From a virus: 64,000 nucleotides of DNA. The stretch spans positions 186,001 through 250,000 of IMG/VR virus record IMGVR_UViG_3300038424_000251, one strand, 5' to 3'. The notes below the pieces were generated by a model. That model saw only the letters and a list, made by a program, of their open reading frames with translations, was not told where the DNA came from and did not search any database. Shown here piece by piece: positions 8,585 through 16,624 of the stretch. How positions within the stretch are numbered: the stretch's first letter is position 1; every line of letters begins with the position of its first letter. The translations under genes and the position numbers were made by a program.

Positions 8585-8872
8585 GTGCAACATACCCTCA
8601 CATCAATGTTTGCAGGAATGCTTCGCAAGCAAGGATATGATGTAATTGAATACGAATGTTTTGAGATTGTAGAATTCTCAAACTTTGTTTTGGAAGGTAT
8701 GATTCAATTTGACAAAGTAAGGAAAGTCCATCGTGTAAGATGGAAGTGTAAAAAAGGTTATTGTATTTTTGATGTTCCTATGGCTCCCGGCTATTCATCT
8801 TCTGAATTCAAACATGTGGGCGATTTGTTGAATTTCTTACAAAGGCGATTAATATGGAAAAGACAATACTAA
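8585..8872 (+). CDS. Unknown small protein
   Basis: 95 residues from GTG 8585 (ATG 8606 would give an 88-residue form). Cys and aromatic residues are scattered, with no membrane segment. It ends tail to tail with the leftward gene 8869-9063, overlapping by 4 nt. Function unknown. Confidence 0.6.
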   Translation: MQHTLTSMFAGMLRKQGYDVIEYECFEIVEFSNFVLEGMIQFDKVRKVHRVRWKCKKGYCIFDVPMAPGYSSSEFKHVGDLLNFLQRRLIWKRQY

Positions 8873-9063
8873 GCTTTGGTAATTTTTTGTTTTTCAATAC
8901 CAACCAATTGTTTGTAACATTCTCTGGCCTTTTTAATATCTTCCAATAAAGTAGCTTCGGTTTTACCTTCCTTTGTATAAACTTCAAGTAAGAAAGGAAA
9001 CATATCAGGCATAACAAATGCCCTTAAAGCAACTTTATCATCAATTATCGTTTCTCTTTTCAT
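8869..9063 (-). CDS. Unknown small protein
   Basis: 64 residues, acidic/basic helix-rich. It is the last gene of the leftward operon 8869-11528 and its start overlaps the preceding stop (ATGA). Function unknown. Confidence 0.65.
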   Translation of the reverse strand: MKRETIIDDKVALRAFVMPDMFPFLLEVYTKEGKTEATLLEDIKKARECYKQLVGIEKQKITKA

Positions 9064-9461
9064 ATCGTTTTAATAGTTTGTAGAAGAGCTTCGGCTCTTT
9101 GAGTAGCAGTAGCGGTGGTAAGTTTAAATAAATCATCTGGAGAACCAACAAATGTTCCATTATTAAATAAGCGTATTCCTAATATTTTACAAAGATGTGT
9201 CCAAAACATCCAATGTGGATAATGTGCAGGATTACTTGATGCCATATTGCCTTCTGGTAACTTTAGTATTGCCTCATTTATTGCATTGAGGTCATAAAAA
9301 TAATCGGGGATTTCTTTTCTAAAAAATTTCTTACCAAATCCTTCAACATCAACAAAGTTTGGAGGAAAACCATCAATACCATCTGCATCGTGATAATGAT
9401 ATTCTTCAATGTCTTTCCATCCACAAAACTTTGCAATCGTAATTCTTTGTTCATAACTCAT
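9060..9461 (-). CDS. Phage ABA-sandwich-like protein
   Basis: 133 residues. The pattern of DLNAINEA, HYPHWMFWTHLCKILGI and a final RAEALLQTI resembles small phage proteins with an ABA sandwich domain that occur in accessory regions; this is recognition by pattern only. Function unknown. It is coupled to the downstream gene 8869-9063. Confidence 0.7.
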   Translation of the reverse strand: MSYEQRITIAKFCGWKDIEEYHYHDADGIDGFPPNFVDVEGFGKKFFRKEIPDYFYDLNAINEAILKLPEGNMASSNPAHYPHWMFWTHLCKILGIRLFNNGTFVGSPDDLFKLTTATATQRAEALLQTIKTI

Positions 9462-9471
9462 AAATATCCTT

Positions 9472-9735
9472 TTAATTATTTATTTTATTCTCTTCTATCA
9501 CTACTACCGGTGGTTTAATAGGTTTAGGTAATTCCATCCATGCCTGAACTTTGAAGTTTTTAGCATCGGATTCTGATGCCATTCCGCTAAATATCCAAAC
9601 ATTGTTCCCATCAGGTTCTAAAAGATATGTAGCAATAACTACAACATCGCCATCAGTAACCAAATATCTAGCTCCTGATGCAGGAGGACTTTCCTGAATA
9701 GAAGTCCATTCAGAATTAAATTTATAATTTTCCAT
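9472..9735 (-). CDS. DUF551-like protein
   Basis: 87 residues. The layout W-x-SIQESPPASGARYLVTDGD... then WMELPKP near residue 67 matches DUF551, a small phage/prophage family of unknown function. It is part of the leftward operon. Confidence 0.75.
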   Translation of the reverse strand: MENYKFNSEWTSIQESPPASGARYLVTDGDVVVIATYLLEPDGNNVWIFSGMASESDAKNFKVQAWMELPKPIKPPVVVIEENKINN

Positions 9736-9762
9736 ATTTGTTATCTCCTTTTATAGAACAAA

Positions 9763-10068
9763 TTACTTTGTTAGTTTTTCTGATTCTGTAACTATTGGAG
9801 TAACATACCATTCTTTTTTCTTAAATGTTGGGTCAACCCAAGGTGTTGTATTGGGATTTGTAGTGAGTTGTGAATCCACATACCCGACTTCTGATTTAAA
9901 TTGTCTTAATAAATCATCAAGATATTGTTTAGCAATATTGACATTTTCTTCAACATCTTGAACACGATATTTTTCACCAGTCCACAATTCAATATCCAAT
10001 GAGCGGAAAATACTAAAAAGACTGTCTAGTATTTTTTCACTTGGTCTTTTTTCTCTACTTTCTCCCAT
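9763..10068 (-). CDS. Unknown small protein
   Basis: 101 residues, charged N-terminal half with likely helix, Thr/Pro-rich end. No family recognised. Leftward operon member, 27 nt upstream of the DUF551 gene. Confidence 0.65.
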   Translation of the reverse strand: MGESREKRPSEKILDSLFSIFRSLDIELWTGEKYRVQDVEENVNIAKQYLDDLLRQFKSEVGYVDSQLTTNPNTTPWVDPTFKKKEWYVTPIVTESEKLTK

Positions 10069-10078
10069 AATCTTTTAA

Positions 10079-10606
10079 TTATTGTAATGACTCTTTATAT
10101 AAATAATCCATATTTTCCAAAACCCCCTTTAAAGATATGGTATTAAATCGTTTTTCATCCGCTTTTCGCAGAAAATCGATAATATTTTGCGGAATACATT
10201 TTTTTTCTATATTATCATGAAAACGCTTGGATATTCCTTTATATTGAATAGATTCTTCTGCTTCTTCGGATGTATATCCTTTAGCCAAAAGAATTGCATA
10301 AGCTATGGATGGAGAACGGTTACGTCCAGCATAGCAATGAATTAGAACAGGTTTGTCCCCCTTGTAATATTCATTAACAACTCTCAAAGTTCCAAAGAAA
10401 GGAGAATAATCCCACCTACCTATCTCTTTGATAGGAAACCAAAAGGAAGGAATACCTACTTTTTGATAATTAAAAGTAGCGCCTACACTGTCTGATACAT
10501 TAACAACAGCACAATAATATTGATTAATAAGTTCTGGCTTAACTGATAGAATGTTATCCAATCCTTTTGGGGTTGGAGTTACTACAAATATTTGGGATTT
10601 GTTCAT
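10079..10606 (-). CDS. Dual-specificity/tyrosine phosphatase-like protein
   Basis: 175 residues. The catalytic P-loop HCYAGRNRS near residues 91-99 has Cys, Arg and Ser in place, and a following YAILLAKGYTSEEAEE helix matches DSP family proteins. The general-acid Asp may lie in the IGRWDYSPF segment. These enzymes remove phosphates from proteins or, in some members, RNA 5' ends; the substrate here is unknown. Its start overlaps the upstream zinc-ribbon gene by 53 nt, unusually long, but no later start preserves the fold. Confidence 0.82.
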   Translation of the reverse strand: MNKSQIFVVTPTPKGLDNILSVKPELINQYYCAVVNVSDSVGATFNYQKVGIPSFWFPIKEIGRWDYSPFFGTLRVVNEYYKGDKPVLIHCYAGRNRSPSIAYAILLAKGYTSEEAEESIQYKGISKRFHDNIEKKCIPQNIIDFLRKADEKRFNTISLKGVLENMDYLYKESLQ

Positions 10607-10760
10607 CTTTTTCTAAACATTTTATATATGCGTAGTTCCATTCACAATACCAACAAGTATAATAGAATCTTTGAAAAAGACCGTTATCTGTTATATCTGT
10701 AGGTATTGTATTATTAGCACCACACTTACTACATTTTACATTTGTTGTTTTATTTTTCAC
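10554..10760 (-). CDS. Zinc-ribbon protein
   Basis: 68 residues. CSKCG near residue 10 and CWYCEW near 36 form a four-Cys zinc ribbon. Its 3' end overlaps the phosphatase gene by 53 nt and its 5' end overlaps the MazG-like gene by 11 nt, so it is sandwiched in an operon. Function unknown. Confidence 0.6.
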   Translation of the reverse strand: MKNKTTNVKCSKCGANNTIPTDITDNGLFQRFYYTCWYCEWNYAYIKCLEKDEQIPNICSNSNPKRIG

Positions 10761-11001
10761 TTCTTTTTAGATTTGGTATAACAACATCTTCGGCCATTTT
10801 TTGTGCCATAGCAGACACTTGGATTAGTTCTTTAAGAAGATTATTTAGATTACGTTCTTCTGTTTGTTTTTTAACTTCATTCCAAGCTTCATCCAATTCT
10901 TCGAGAATTACAGCATACCCTTCATGGATAGAGAGTATAGGACCATGCTTCCGCCTAGCCCTTTTTAATTCTTCTCTAACTAAATTATTAAACTTCATCA
11001 T
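10750..11001 (-). CDS. MazG-like (dATP/dGTP diphosphohydrolase-type) protein
   Basis: 83 residues from ATG 11001; a longer form starting at 11034 is possible but would overlap the upstream gene by 47 nt. The sequence KHGPILSIHEGYAVILEELDE and a second KELIQVSAMAQ helix match the small phage family of MazG-type nucleotide pyrophosphohydrolases, with the acidic EExxE metal-binding helix visible. The likely role is hydrolysis of (d)NTPs to monophosphates. Confidence 0.78.
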   Translation of the reverse strand: MMKFNNLVREELKRARRKHGPILSIHEGYAVILEELDEAWNEVKKQTEERNLNNLLKELIQVSAMAQKMAEDVVIPNLKRSEK

Positions 11002-11242
11002 ATCCCAATAATTTTCCAATTTCTTTTTTTTCAAATGCTATTCTTTGTAAAATATATTCAAGTTGCAGTCTAAGTCTATTCTTTGCATGAGCAGTTTTAC
11101 ACAAATTATATTTATTGATTAGTTGAGTAGCTTCTTTAAGTGCCCATTCACCATTTTGCACATATAAAGCTTCATCATCTCCAATATTGTCATCATATTC
11201 TTCCATATAATAATTAATTTTCTGTTTGATTTGTTGCCGCAA
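10988..11242 (-). CDS. Unknown helical protein
   Basis: 84 residues, mostly helical with acidic N-terminal segment and Lys/Arg/Leu-rich C-terminal half. It overlaps its neighbours by 14-29 nt. Function unknown. Confidence 0.65.
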   Translation of the reverse strand: MRQQIKQKINYYMEEYDDNIGDDEALYVQNGEWALKEATQLINKYNLCKTAHAKNRLRLQLEYILQRIAFEKKEIGKLLGYDEV

Positions 11243-11528
11243 TCATTTTTAACTGGTTGAATTTGTTATCCAAAGCCAGTATTTTAGAAGTATCGTGTTC
11301 ACGCATCTTTATCTCATATTCTATTCGTTTTTGCAAGGCAATTATTTGTTTGCTCACTTCTTCTTTCTGGTCATAAAGTAAAGTAGCGTCATTCCATTTT
11401 GACATGAGTTTATCTGACTCTTTTCCTAAGAAATATACCGTTGCCAAATCGAGTTCTAGTTTTTCTTGAAATTCTTGAGCTTCTTTTAAAACTGTCTGTA
11501 GTTCTTTTTCCAAATTTTCTTTTTTCAT
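11214..11528 (-). CDS. Coiled-coil protein, first gene of leftward operon
   Basis: 104 residues from ATG 11528, chosen over the upstream ATG at 11546 because a -10-like TAAAGT sits 8 nt before it. The chain is almost entirely charged heptad-like sequence, probably a coiled coil. Function unknown. Confidence 0.65.
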   Translation of the reverse strand: MKKENLEKELQTVLKEAQEFQEKLELDLATVYFLGKESDKLMSKWNDATLLYDQKEEVSKQIIALQKRIEYEIKMREHDTSKILALDNKFNQLKMIAATNQTEN

Positions 11529-11536
11529 TGGATAAC

Positions 11537-11565
11537 ACTTTATCATACAATCAAAAATTACACAA
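11537..11565 (-). promoter_or_regulatory. Possible promoter of the leftward operon 8869-11528
   Basis: Extended -10 TGATAAAGT with a weak -35 (TTGTGT) 17 nt upstream; ATG 11528 follows 8 nt later. Weaker than the family consensus. Confidence 0.45.
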
Positions 11566-11605
11566 CTTTTTATAATCTAAACGGTTGACACATGTATATA
11601 AAAAA

Positions 11606-11634
11606 TGGACAAATGACCATTTTTACAATAGAAT
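11606..11634 (+). promoter_or_regulatory. Promoter for gene 11641
   Basis: TGGACA, 17-nt spacer, TAGAAT; the ATG is exactly 6 nt beyond the -10 (leaderless). One mismatch in the -35 relative to the family. Confidence 0.6.
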
Positions 11635-11640
11635 AAAATC

Positions 11641-11967
11641 ATGATTCAGGCGCAAATTATAATAAAAGATGAGCATGGAGAAAGTATCAGAGTATTTAAC
11701 GATGGTTCACCGTATGAAAAATTAAAAGCTGGTGATATTGTAGAAGTAGAAATGTGTGAACATGGAGATTTAAAAGATTATTTAGTTGATGCAACACATT
11801 GGAATTTTGGTCATTTTGGGAATACATTAGTTATACACCTTCAATCAGTCAATCCAAAACCGGAAGTTAAAATGACTGTTCATTTACCGCCTTGGTCATC
11901 GAATATTAGCCACTCCCTCTATCTACCACGCCCTTTATCACGTTTATCAAATATCCATACTTCTTGA
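11641..11967 (+). CDS. Unknown small protein
   Basis: 108 residues. The N-terminal 75 residues look like a small beta fold (alternating Ile/Val with Gly turns); the C-terminal 30 are Ser/Pro/Leu-rich and low in structure. Predicted leaderless. Function unknown. Confidence 0.65.
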   Translation: MIQAQIIIKDEHGESIRVFNDGSPYEKLKAGDIVEVEMCEHGDLKDYLVDATHWNFGHFGNTLVIHLQSVNPKPEVKMTVHLPPWSSNISHSLYLPRPLSRLSNIHTS

Positions 11968-11992
11968 CATTTGGATTTTTATATGATAGGAT
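11964..11992 (+). promoter_or_regulatory. Promoter for gene 11999
   Basis: TTGACA, 17-nt spacer, TGATAGGAT; ATG 11999 is 6 nt after the -10 (leaderless). The -35 overlaps the upstream stop TGA. Confidence 0.75.
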
Positions 11993-11998
11993 ATTATT

Positions 11999-12184
11999 AT
12001 GACACTAAAACTTTACGCAAATAGTAAAAATATTATAAAATTTCTAAATGAAGAAAATTCAATATCAGTAAGTCCTAAACTTGATTATCAATTCAATACT
12101 GAAATTATAATAGATACCAATGACTACCAAATTACTAATTCTGGAAGTTTATTCACAGTTCAGAAGAAAAAGTCAGTGGTCTAA
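11999..12184 (+). CDS. Unknown small protein
   Basis: 61 residues, Asn/Ile/Thr-rich and probably beta-structured. It lies 17 nt upstream of the large AAA+/protease gene and shares its transcript. Function unknown. Confidence 0.6.
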   Translation: MTLKLYANSKNIIKFLNEENSISVSPKLDYQFNTEIIIDTNDYQITNSGSLFTVQKKKSVV

Positions 12185-12201
12185 CAGACAATATTAAAAG
12201 T

Positions 12202-14136
12202 ATGGACACTGCAACGTTATCTTTAATCAAAAAGAAACAAGAAGAGTTAGATAATTTAAGAATACAGTTAAAAAAGGATTTCATTGGTCTTGATGATGTT
12301 GTTGACCAAGTTATTGAAAGTATAAAAGTTTGGTATATTTTTCCAGAACTACAAATTAGACCCACCATCCTATGCCTATGGGGGCTTACTGGCGTAGGTA
12401 AAACTGATTTGGTTCGTAAAATGGTATCCTACATTCGGATGCAGGATAGATTTCTTGAAATTGAAATGAATGGCAATGATTCTACATCAATTACTATTCA
12501 AGGAAAAATGGAAGAATCTTCACTTTCCCCAGAAGAACCATGTATTCTTTTCTTGGATGAATTTCAAAAATTTAGAACCATTACAGAACAAGGTGAACAA
12601 ATTCCAGAAAACAGAGCTTATTCAGATGTATGGACATTATTAAGTGATGGCAGGTTTCATGCTGATTTAAGCAAGAAAACTGAACTCCTTAGTGAACTTC
12701 TTTACAGTAAATATTATGCTGATTATGAGCGTGTTTACCATGATGAAAAAGAAGATAAAAAGAAAGAAGCTAAAGAAAGTAAAAGAATATACAAAACTGG
12801 CGTTTCTTTGGCTCGTCGCGTAAAACGTCTTTTTAAATTGGAAGATTCTGTTGAAGAAATCATGAAATATAGTGAGGACCAAATTTGTGACCTATACGAA
12901 AGATTTTCTAAAAACCCTACAATTTTTGAGGGTGAAATATACAAAAAACTGCTTATTATAGTTTCAGGTAATTTGGATGAAGCTTATAAAATTGCAAAGG
13001 ATGTTGACGAAGTTGATTTAGATGCTGATTGGTATCATGAATATAGTAAAAGAATTACCGTTTTGGATATTAAAAACGCACTAACCAAGAGATTTCGTCC
13101 CGAACAAATTGCTCGTTTTGGTAATACTCACATTTTGTATCCTTCGTTAAGTAAAAAGAATTATTATCAAATTATTAAGATGAAATGCAACCAAATTGGT
13201 GATTTAGTTACTTCAACCAAAGGTATTAAAATTCAATTTCATGATTCTGTATTTGAGACAATTTATAAGAATGGTGTATTCCCAACACAAGGCGTTAGAC
13301 CATTGCTTTCAACAATTACCAATATTCTTTCATCTGTATTACCTAATTACATTTATAATTGCCTATTGGATGATGCTACTTTATTGAGAGTAACTTGCCA
13401 CGGTAATAAAATGACTGGTATATTTAAGAGGAAAAAAATCGTTATAGAAATTCCTACCGTGCTGGAATCTCTCCGTGAAAAAATTGATGAAGATTCACGC
13501 CATGTTGTGGCAGTTCACGAATTGGGACACGCAGTTGTTTACACTTTATTATTTAATACTGTTCCTGCACAGATTTGCACGGATTCAATCACATCGTATT
13601 CTAATGGATTTATCCTTCGTCATGCAATGATGGAAAACAAAGAAACTCTTTTAAAAAAATTAACGGTAGGAATGGCTGGAAGAGCAGCAGAAGAAATAGT
13701 ATTTGGTGAAACATTTGCTAGTGCAGGTGCTGCAAAAGATATTGAAAATGCAACTAGCGCAGCTTGGAGTTATGTTGGTCGTTATGGATTTGGCGATTTT
13801 TGTGGCGCCATCACATCTAAAAGTAATGACAATGAATTTGAAATTTTTGACCGTGAAAAAATTGGTCAAATTACTGAATCATTGTTAAAAGAAGCAAAAG
13901 AACAAGCAAAAAGCCTTCTTCATACAAATCTCAAATTTTATCAAACTGCTCTTGGAACACTTATGGAAAAAGGTAAAATTTCTCCGAAAGAATTTGAAGA
14001 AATTGCAATGAATTTTGGTATTTCTGTGAAAGAAGTTAAAAGTGGAGAAAAACTAATGCTTGATTATGAAGAGCTTTCAAAGAAATTTCTTAACTCAAAA
14101 AGACTTTCCAAACCACGCAAAAAACACAACGCTTGA
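12202..14136 (+). CDS. AAA+ ATPase fused to FtsH-type (M41) zinc metalloprotease
   Basis: 644 residues. The N-terminal half is a Clp-type AAA+ module: Walker A GLTGVGKT at about 61-68, Walker B CILFLDEF at 114-121, and an RFRPEQIARFG segment near 298 resembling the ClpX/ClpB region that contacts the next subunit. A charged insertion (about 170-200) follows Walker B. The C-terminal half is an M41 peptidase: HELGH zinc motif at 439-443, then MAGRAAEEIVFG near 491 and the DIENATSAAW helix near 514 with the third ligand. FtsH itself has transmembrane helices and an FtsH-type AAA domain; here there is no membrane segment and the ATPase looks Clp-like, so this is an unusual soluble fusion. It probably unfolds and degrades specific proteins during infection. 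Confidence 0.85.
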   Translation: MDTATLSLIKKKQEELDNLRIQLKKDFIGLDDVVDQVIESIKVWYIFPELQIRPTILCLWGLTGVGKTDLVRKMVSYIRMQDRFLEIEMNGNDSTSITIQGKMEESSLSPEEPCILFLDEFQKFRTITEQGEQIPENRAYSDVWTLLSDGRFHADLSKKTELLSELLYSKYYADYERVYHDEKEDKKKEAKESKRIYKTGVSLARRVKRLFKLEDSVEEIMKYSEDQICDLYERFSKNPTIFEGEIYKKLLIIVSGNLDEAYKIAKDVDEVDLDADWYHEYSKRITVLDIKNALTKRFRPEQIARFGNTHILYPSLSKKNYYQIIKMKCNQIGDLVTSTKGIKIQFHDSVFETIYKNGVFPTQGVRPLLSTITNILSSVLPNYIYNCLLDDATLLRVTCHGNKMTGIFKRKKIVIEIPTVLESLREKIDEDSRHVVAVHELGHAVVYTLLFNTVPAQICTDSITSYSNGFILRHAMMENKETLLKKLTVGMAGRAAEEIVFGETFASAGAAKDIENATSAAWSYVGRYGFGDFCGAITSKSNDNEFEIFDREKIGQITESLLKEAKEQAKSLLHTNLKFYQTALGTLMEKGKISPKEFEEIAMNFGISVKEVKSGEKLMLDYEELSKKFLNSKRLSKPRKKHNA

Positions 14137-14160
14137 CTTTTTTTATAGTTGTGGTAGAAT
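14133..14160 (+). promoter_or_regulatory. Promoter for gene 14170
   Basis: TTGACT, 16-nt spacer, TGGTAGAAT. The TGA inside the -35 is the stop of the AAA+/M41 gene. ATG is 9 nt beyond the -10. Confidence 0.85.
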
Positions 14161-14169
14161 TCACTAAAT

Positions 14170-14355
14170 ATGCCACAAGAATTACCAATCACAACTTCTA
14201 AGTATAAGTGTCAGCGGACTGAGCCATTTAGATGTGATAATCAGAAGGATAATAAGATATTACATATTTGCACTATTTGTAATCCTAATCATTTGCATTT
14301 AGAATGTGGTATATGTGGGTATCAGTGGAATGAATTTGTTAAAAAGAATCAATGA
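14170..14355 (+). CDS. Zinc-binding small protein
   Basis: 61 residues with Cys at CTICN near 36 and CGICG near 47 plus upstream Cys, a likely zinc ribbon. First gene after its own promoter with a 3-nt leader. Function unknown. Confidence 0.65.
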   Translation: MPQELPITTSKYKCQRTEPFRCDNQKDNKILHICTICNPNHLHLECGICGYQWNEFVKKNQ

Positions 14356-14365
14356 GAATTAAACT

Positions 14366-14503
14366 ATGAAAAATAACCATATTGGTAGAGGATTAGCCAC
14401 AATTGCTGCAGCGGCGATGTGTAGTGTTATGTTATGGCAGACACAAGGACAATCAGGAATTGGTTGGTTCATTATTGCCTTAATTATTATATGGGGATTA
14501 TAA
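14366..14503 (+). CDS. Tiny membrane protein
   Basis: 45 residues with two hydrophobic helices (about 9-24 and 32-45). It fits between neighbouring genes with 3-10 nt gaps. Function unknown. Confidence 0.5.
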   Translation: MKNNHIGRGLATIAAAAMCSVMLWQTQGQSGIGWFIIALIIIWGL

Positions 14504-14506
14504 AAT

Positions 14507-14752
14507 ATGAAAAATCTACTAAAAAAATATTACGAACTTACGGTTATTCCCTCTATAGTATTAGGGTGTATTACTACCCTTGGATGGTACGGCTTCCATT
14601 GGGCAAATGAAGGCATAGTCTATGTTACATCGGGTGAAGTGATTTTTGCCTTTCTCTTTTTCCTTATTCTTATGACAATAGAAGATGTTTTTAAAATAGT
14701 CAAACCTTTTGTTACCAATTTTTATAAAAAATATGATGGTAATAATTTTTAA
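14507..14752 (+). CDS. Small membrane protein (two helices)
   Basis: 81 residues; hydrophobic helices at about 11-29 and 43-60, basic ends. It follows another tiny membrane gene and overlaps the next one, suggesting a membrane-protein operon. Function unknown. Confidence 0.6.
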   Translation: MKNLLKKYYELTVIPSIVLGCITTLGWYGFHWANEGIVYVTSGEVIFAFLFFLILMTIEDVFKIVKPFVTNFYKKYDGNNF

Positions 14753-15098
14753 ATATTTATTTACATTTGCTTTAGGACTTACTTTTGGTTTCTATTTGCT
14801 TCCTCTGATTGTTGAAGAAATAAAAGAATGTCTCTTATTTACCTCTAACAAAGCTGCATATATTGCTAAAAATGCAGAAAAAGTAGAAAAACAATCAATC
14901 ATCAAATCTAGGGTTTTCAAAGATAGGTTGGAAGAAATTCTAAAAACTATTAAAGAAAGAGCATCAGAAGAACATACCTCCGTTAGAATTACTTTCATTG
15001 ATTCCTGTAAAACTGATAAACAAATCAGAATAGCTCTTAAAAAACGAGGATTTCAGAGTGAAAGAGAGTCTGACAATAGTTTGCTAATTTATTGGTAA
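14733..15098 (+). CDS. Membrane-anchored protein with soluble C-terminal domain
   Basis: 121 residues from ATG 14733, overlapping the previous gene by 20 nt. A strong N-terminal helix (3-27) precedes a Lys/Glu-rich coiled-coil-like segment and a small alpha/beta C-terminus (VRITFIDS...). Function unknown. Confidence 0.6.
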   Translation: MMVIIFKYLFTFALGLTFGFYLLPLIVEEIKECLLFTSNKAAYIAKNAEKVEKQSIIKSRVFKDRLEEILKTIKERASEEHTSVRITFIDSCKTDKQIRIALKKRGFQSERESDNSLLIYW

Positions 15099-15119
15099 AT
15101 TTGTCAAACAAAGTAAGGC

Positions 15120-15147
15120 TTGACTTTTACCATACTTCGGTTATAAT
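15120..15147 (+). promoter_or_regulatory. Promoter for gene 15157
   Basis: TTGACT, 16-nt spacer, TATAAT (perfect -10, without the upstream TG). ATG 9 nt beyond. Confidence 0.8.
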
Positions 15148-15156
15148 AACAGTAAT

Positions 15157-15477
15157 ATGTTCAATACATTTTTCAAAGGCAGTGTGGATGAGCTTTTAAA
15201 TCACGTTGCTACTGCTCCAAAGTCGGAGATTGACAAAGTAGGCAATGGAAATAAACGTGTAAGCAGAGAAGAAGCCATTGAAATGACGATGGATGATTTA
15301 AAAATTCCCCGTGAAAAAGCGGAGAAAATTGTTACAAAAATCCAACTTGAAGAATATCACAAAATTGCTCAAGGTTTAGTTGAAAAGGGGCTTCTTGAAA
15401 TTACTGAATATGATGAAGAATTTCAACCAGTTTATGGTGTCACGGAAGCCGGGAAAAAATTTGCTAGTCTTTCTTAA
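15157..15477 (+). CDS. Winged-helix-like small protein
   Basis: 106 residues. Helices with SREEAIEMTMDDLKIPREKAEKI and a final GVTEAGKKFASL resemble a winged-helix DNA-binding fold, but no precise family is recognised. Predicted 3-nt leader. It could be a regulator; low certainty. Confidence 0.65.
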   Translation: MFNTFFKGSVDELLNHVATAPKSEIDKVGNGNKRVSREEAIEMTMDDLKIPREKAEKIVTKIQLEEYHKIAQGLVEKGLLEITEYDEEFQPVYGVTEAGKKFASLS

Positions 15478-15486
15478 TGATATGTC

Positions 15487-15702
15487 ATGAAAAGACCGAA
15501 AATCAAATATGTATCAATAAAGTTGCCGGCAGATATAAATGCTTATCCTGTTGACAAATCCGGTAGTCCAAAATTACCTAATTATACTTCCAAATATTTG
15601 AGAAATTATGGAAGAAAGCTATTTAATATTCTCCTAAATAAAATTCCATCCAGTATATACACTGAATTGGTTCGTTGTATTAAACAAAAAGAAAAACTTT
15701 GA
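15487..15702 (+). CDS. Unknown small basic protein
   Basis: 71 residues, Lys/Arg/Tyr-rich. Its N-terminal KLPADINAYPVDK resembles the AITADESYPVYN segment of the protein encoded at 15754, so the two may be distant paralogues. Function unknown. Confidence 0.6.
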   Translation: MKRPKIKYVSIKLPADINAYPVDKSGSPKLPNYTSKYLRNYGRKLFNILLNKIPSSIYTELVRCIKQKEKL

Positions 15703-15706
15703 ACGC

Positions 15707-15734
15707 TTGACTTTTTATAAAACTCTAGTAAACT
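15707..15734 (+). promoter_or_regulatory. Promoter for gene 15754, with duplicated -10
   Basis: TTGACT, 16-nt spacer, TAAACT at 15729. A second identical CTAGTAAACT decamer follows immediately (TAAACT at 15739), which would place the start 9 nt after it. Confidence 0.75.
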
Positions 15735-15753
15735 CTAGTAAACTTTAGCCATT

Positions 15754-15966
15754 ATGAAGAAAAGAACCAACATATCAGTCGCCATAACAGCAGATGAATC
15801 ATATCCTGTTTACAATTTGGAAAAGATAAAAAGAGGCGAAAAACCTTCTGCAAAATTAAAACTTCCAATAAGATTATTTAATGAATATCAATCAGTAACA
15901 AAACGAGTGAATGAATTACACGTTGCCATAAGAACATTAGTTGAACAACAACATTTATCTCCATGA
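15754..15966 (+). CDS. Unknown small basic protein
   Basis: 70 residues, basic, with C-terminal helix (SVTKRVNELHVAIRTLV). Possibly related to the preceding gene product. It overlaps the start of the next gene by 4 nt (ATGA). Function unknown. Confidence 0.6.
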   Translation: MKKRTNISVAITADESYPVYNLEKIKRGEKPSAKLKLPIRLFNEYQSVTKRVNELHVAIRTLVEQQHLSP

Positions 15967-16601
15967 GAATTGCTATTTTAAGTTGGGGTTCGTTAATACA
16001 AACGGGTGTCCAAAGAGGTTTGTTAATTGACGGGGATTGGCATATAGGTGGCCCAATACTTCCCCTTGAATTTTCCCGTATCAGTCAGTCAGGCGAAAGA
16101 GCCGGTTGTCTAACACTTGTCATTGATGAGCAAAACGGTGTAAATGTTCCAACACACTACGCCCTTAGTTCTTATACTAATCTAAACAATGCTATTTTTA
16201 ATCTTAGAACAGTAGAAAGAATTACACTAATATATAGCATAGGATATGTTAATATTACCAATAATACCGAACGTGAGTTTGCACGAAGAAAGCATCCAAT
16301 TGCTTGCAATACTATTAAAGCATGGGCACAAACTAATTGTTTTGATGCAGTTATTTGGACGGGTCTTCTATCAAATTTTGAAGAAAAGACAGGCATACCA
16401 TTTAGTGTAGAAACTGCTGTTCAATATCTTAGTCACTTGAGAGAACCAATAACATCCCGAGCGTTTGAATATATTCGTAATACACCTGCAGAAGTTATAA
16501 CTCCACTTCGCAGAGTTGTAGATGATTCTCTTTCTGTTACCCCTACTCCCATAAGGGATGAAGTACCACCCCCCTTTTCTTTTCATTTTAGGCCATTATA
16601 A
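15963..16601 (+). CDS. Gamma-glutamylcyclotransferase-like conserved protein
   Basis: 212 residues. The opening RIAILSWGSLI, then GPILPLEFSRIS near 31-42 and CLTLVID near 50, is a pattern I associate with a family of conserved bacterial proteins resembling the gamma-glutamylcyclotransferase fold. The activity is not certain and no catalytic Glu can be fixed by eye. It is followed 23 nt later by the radical SAM gene and may work with it. A proline-rich C-terminus is odd. Confidence 0.7.
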   Translation: MRIAILSWGSLIQTGVQRGLLIDGDWHIGGPILPLEFSRISQSGERAGCLTLVIDEQNGVNVPTHYALSSYTNLNNAIFNLRTVERITLIYSIGYVNITNNTEREFARRKHPIACNTIKAWAQTNCFDAVIWTGLLSNFEEKTGIPFSVETAVQYLSHLREPITSRAFEYIRNTPAEVITPLRRVVDDSLSVTPTPIRDEVPPPFSFHFRPL

Positions 16602-16624
16602 CTTTACATTAAAGCCTAACACGC

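Noticed and set aside
10742-11011. 89-codon rightward ORF
   Set aside because: Antisense to the MazG-like gene, whose family match is clear.
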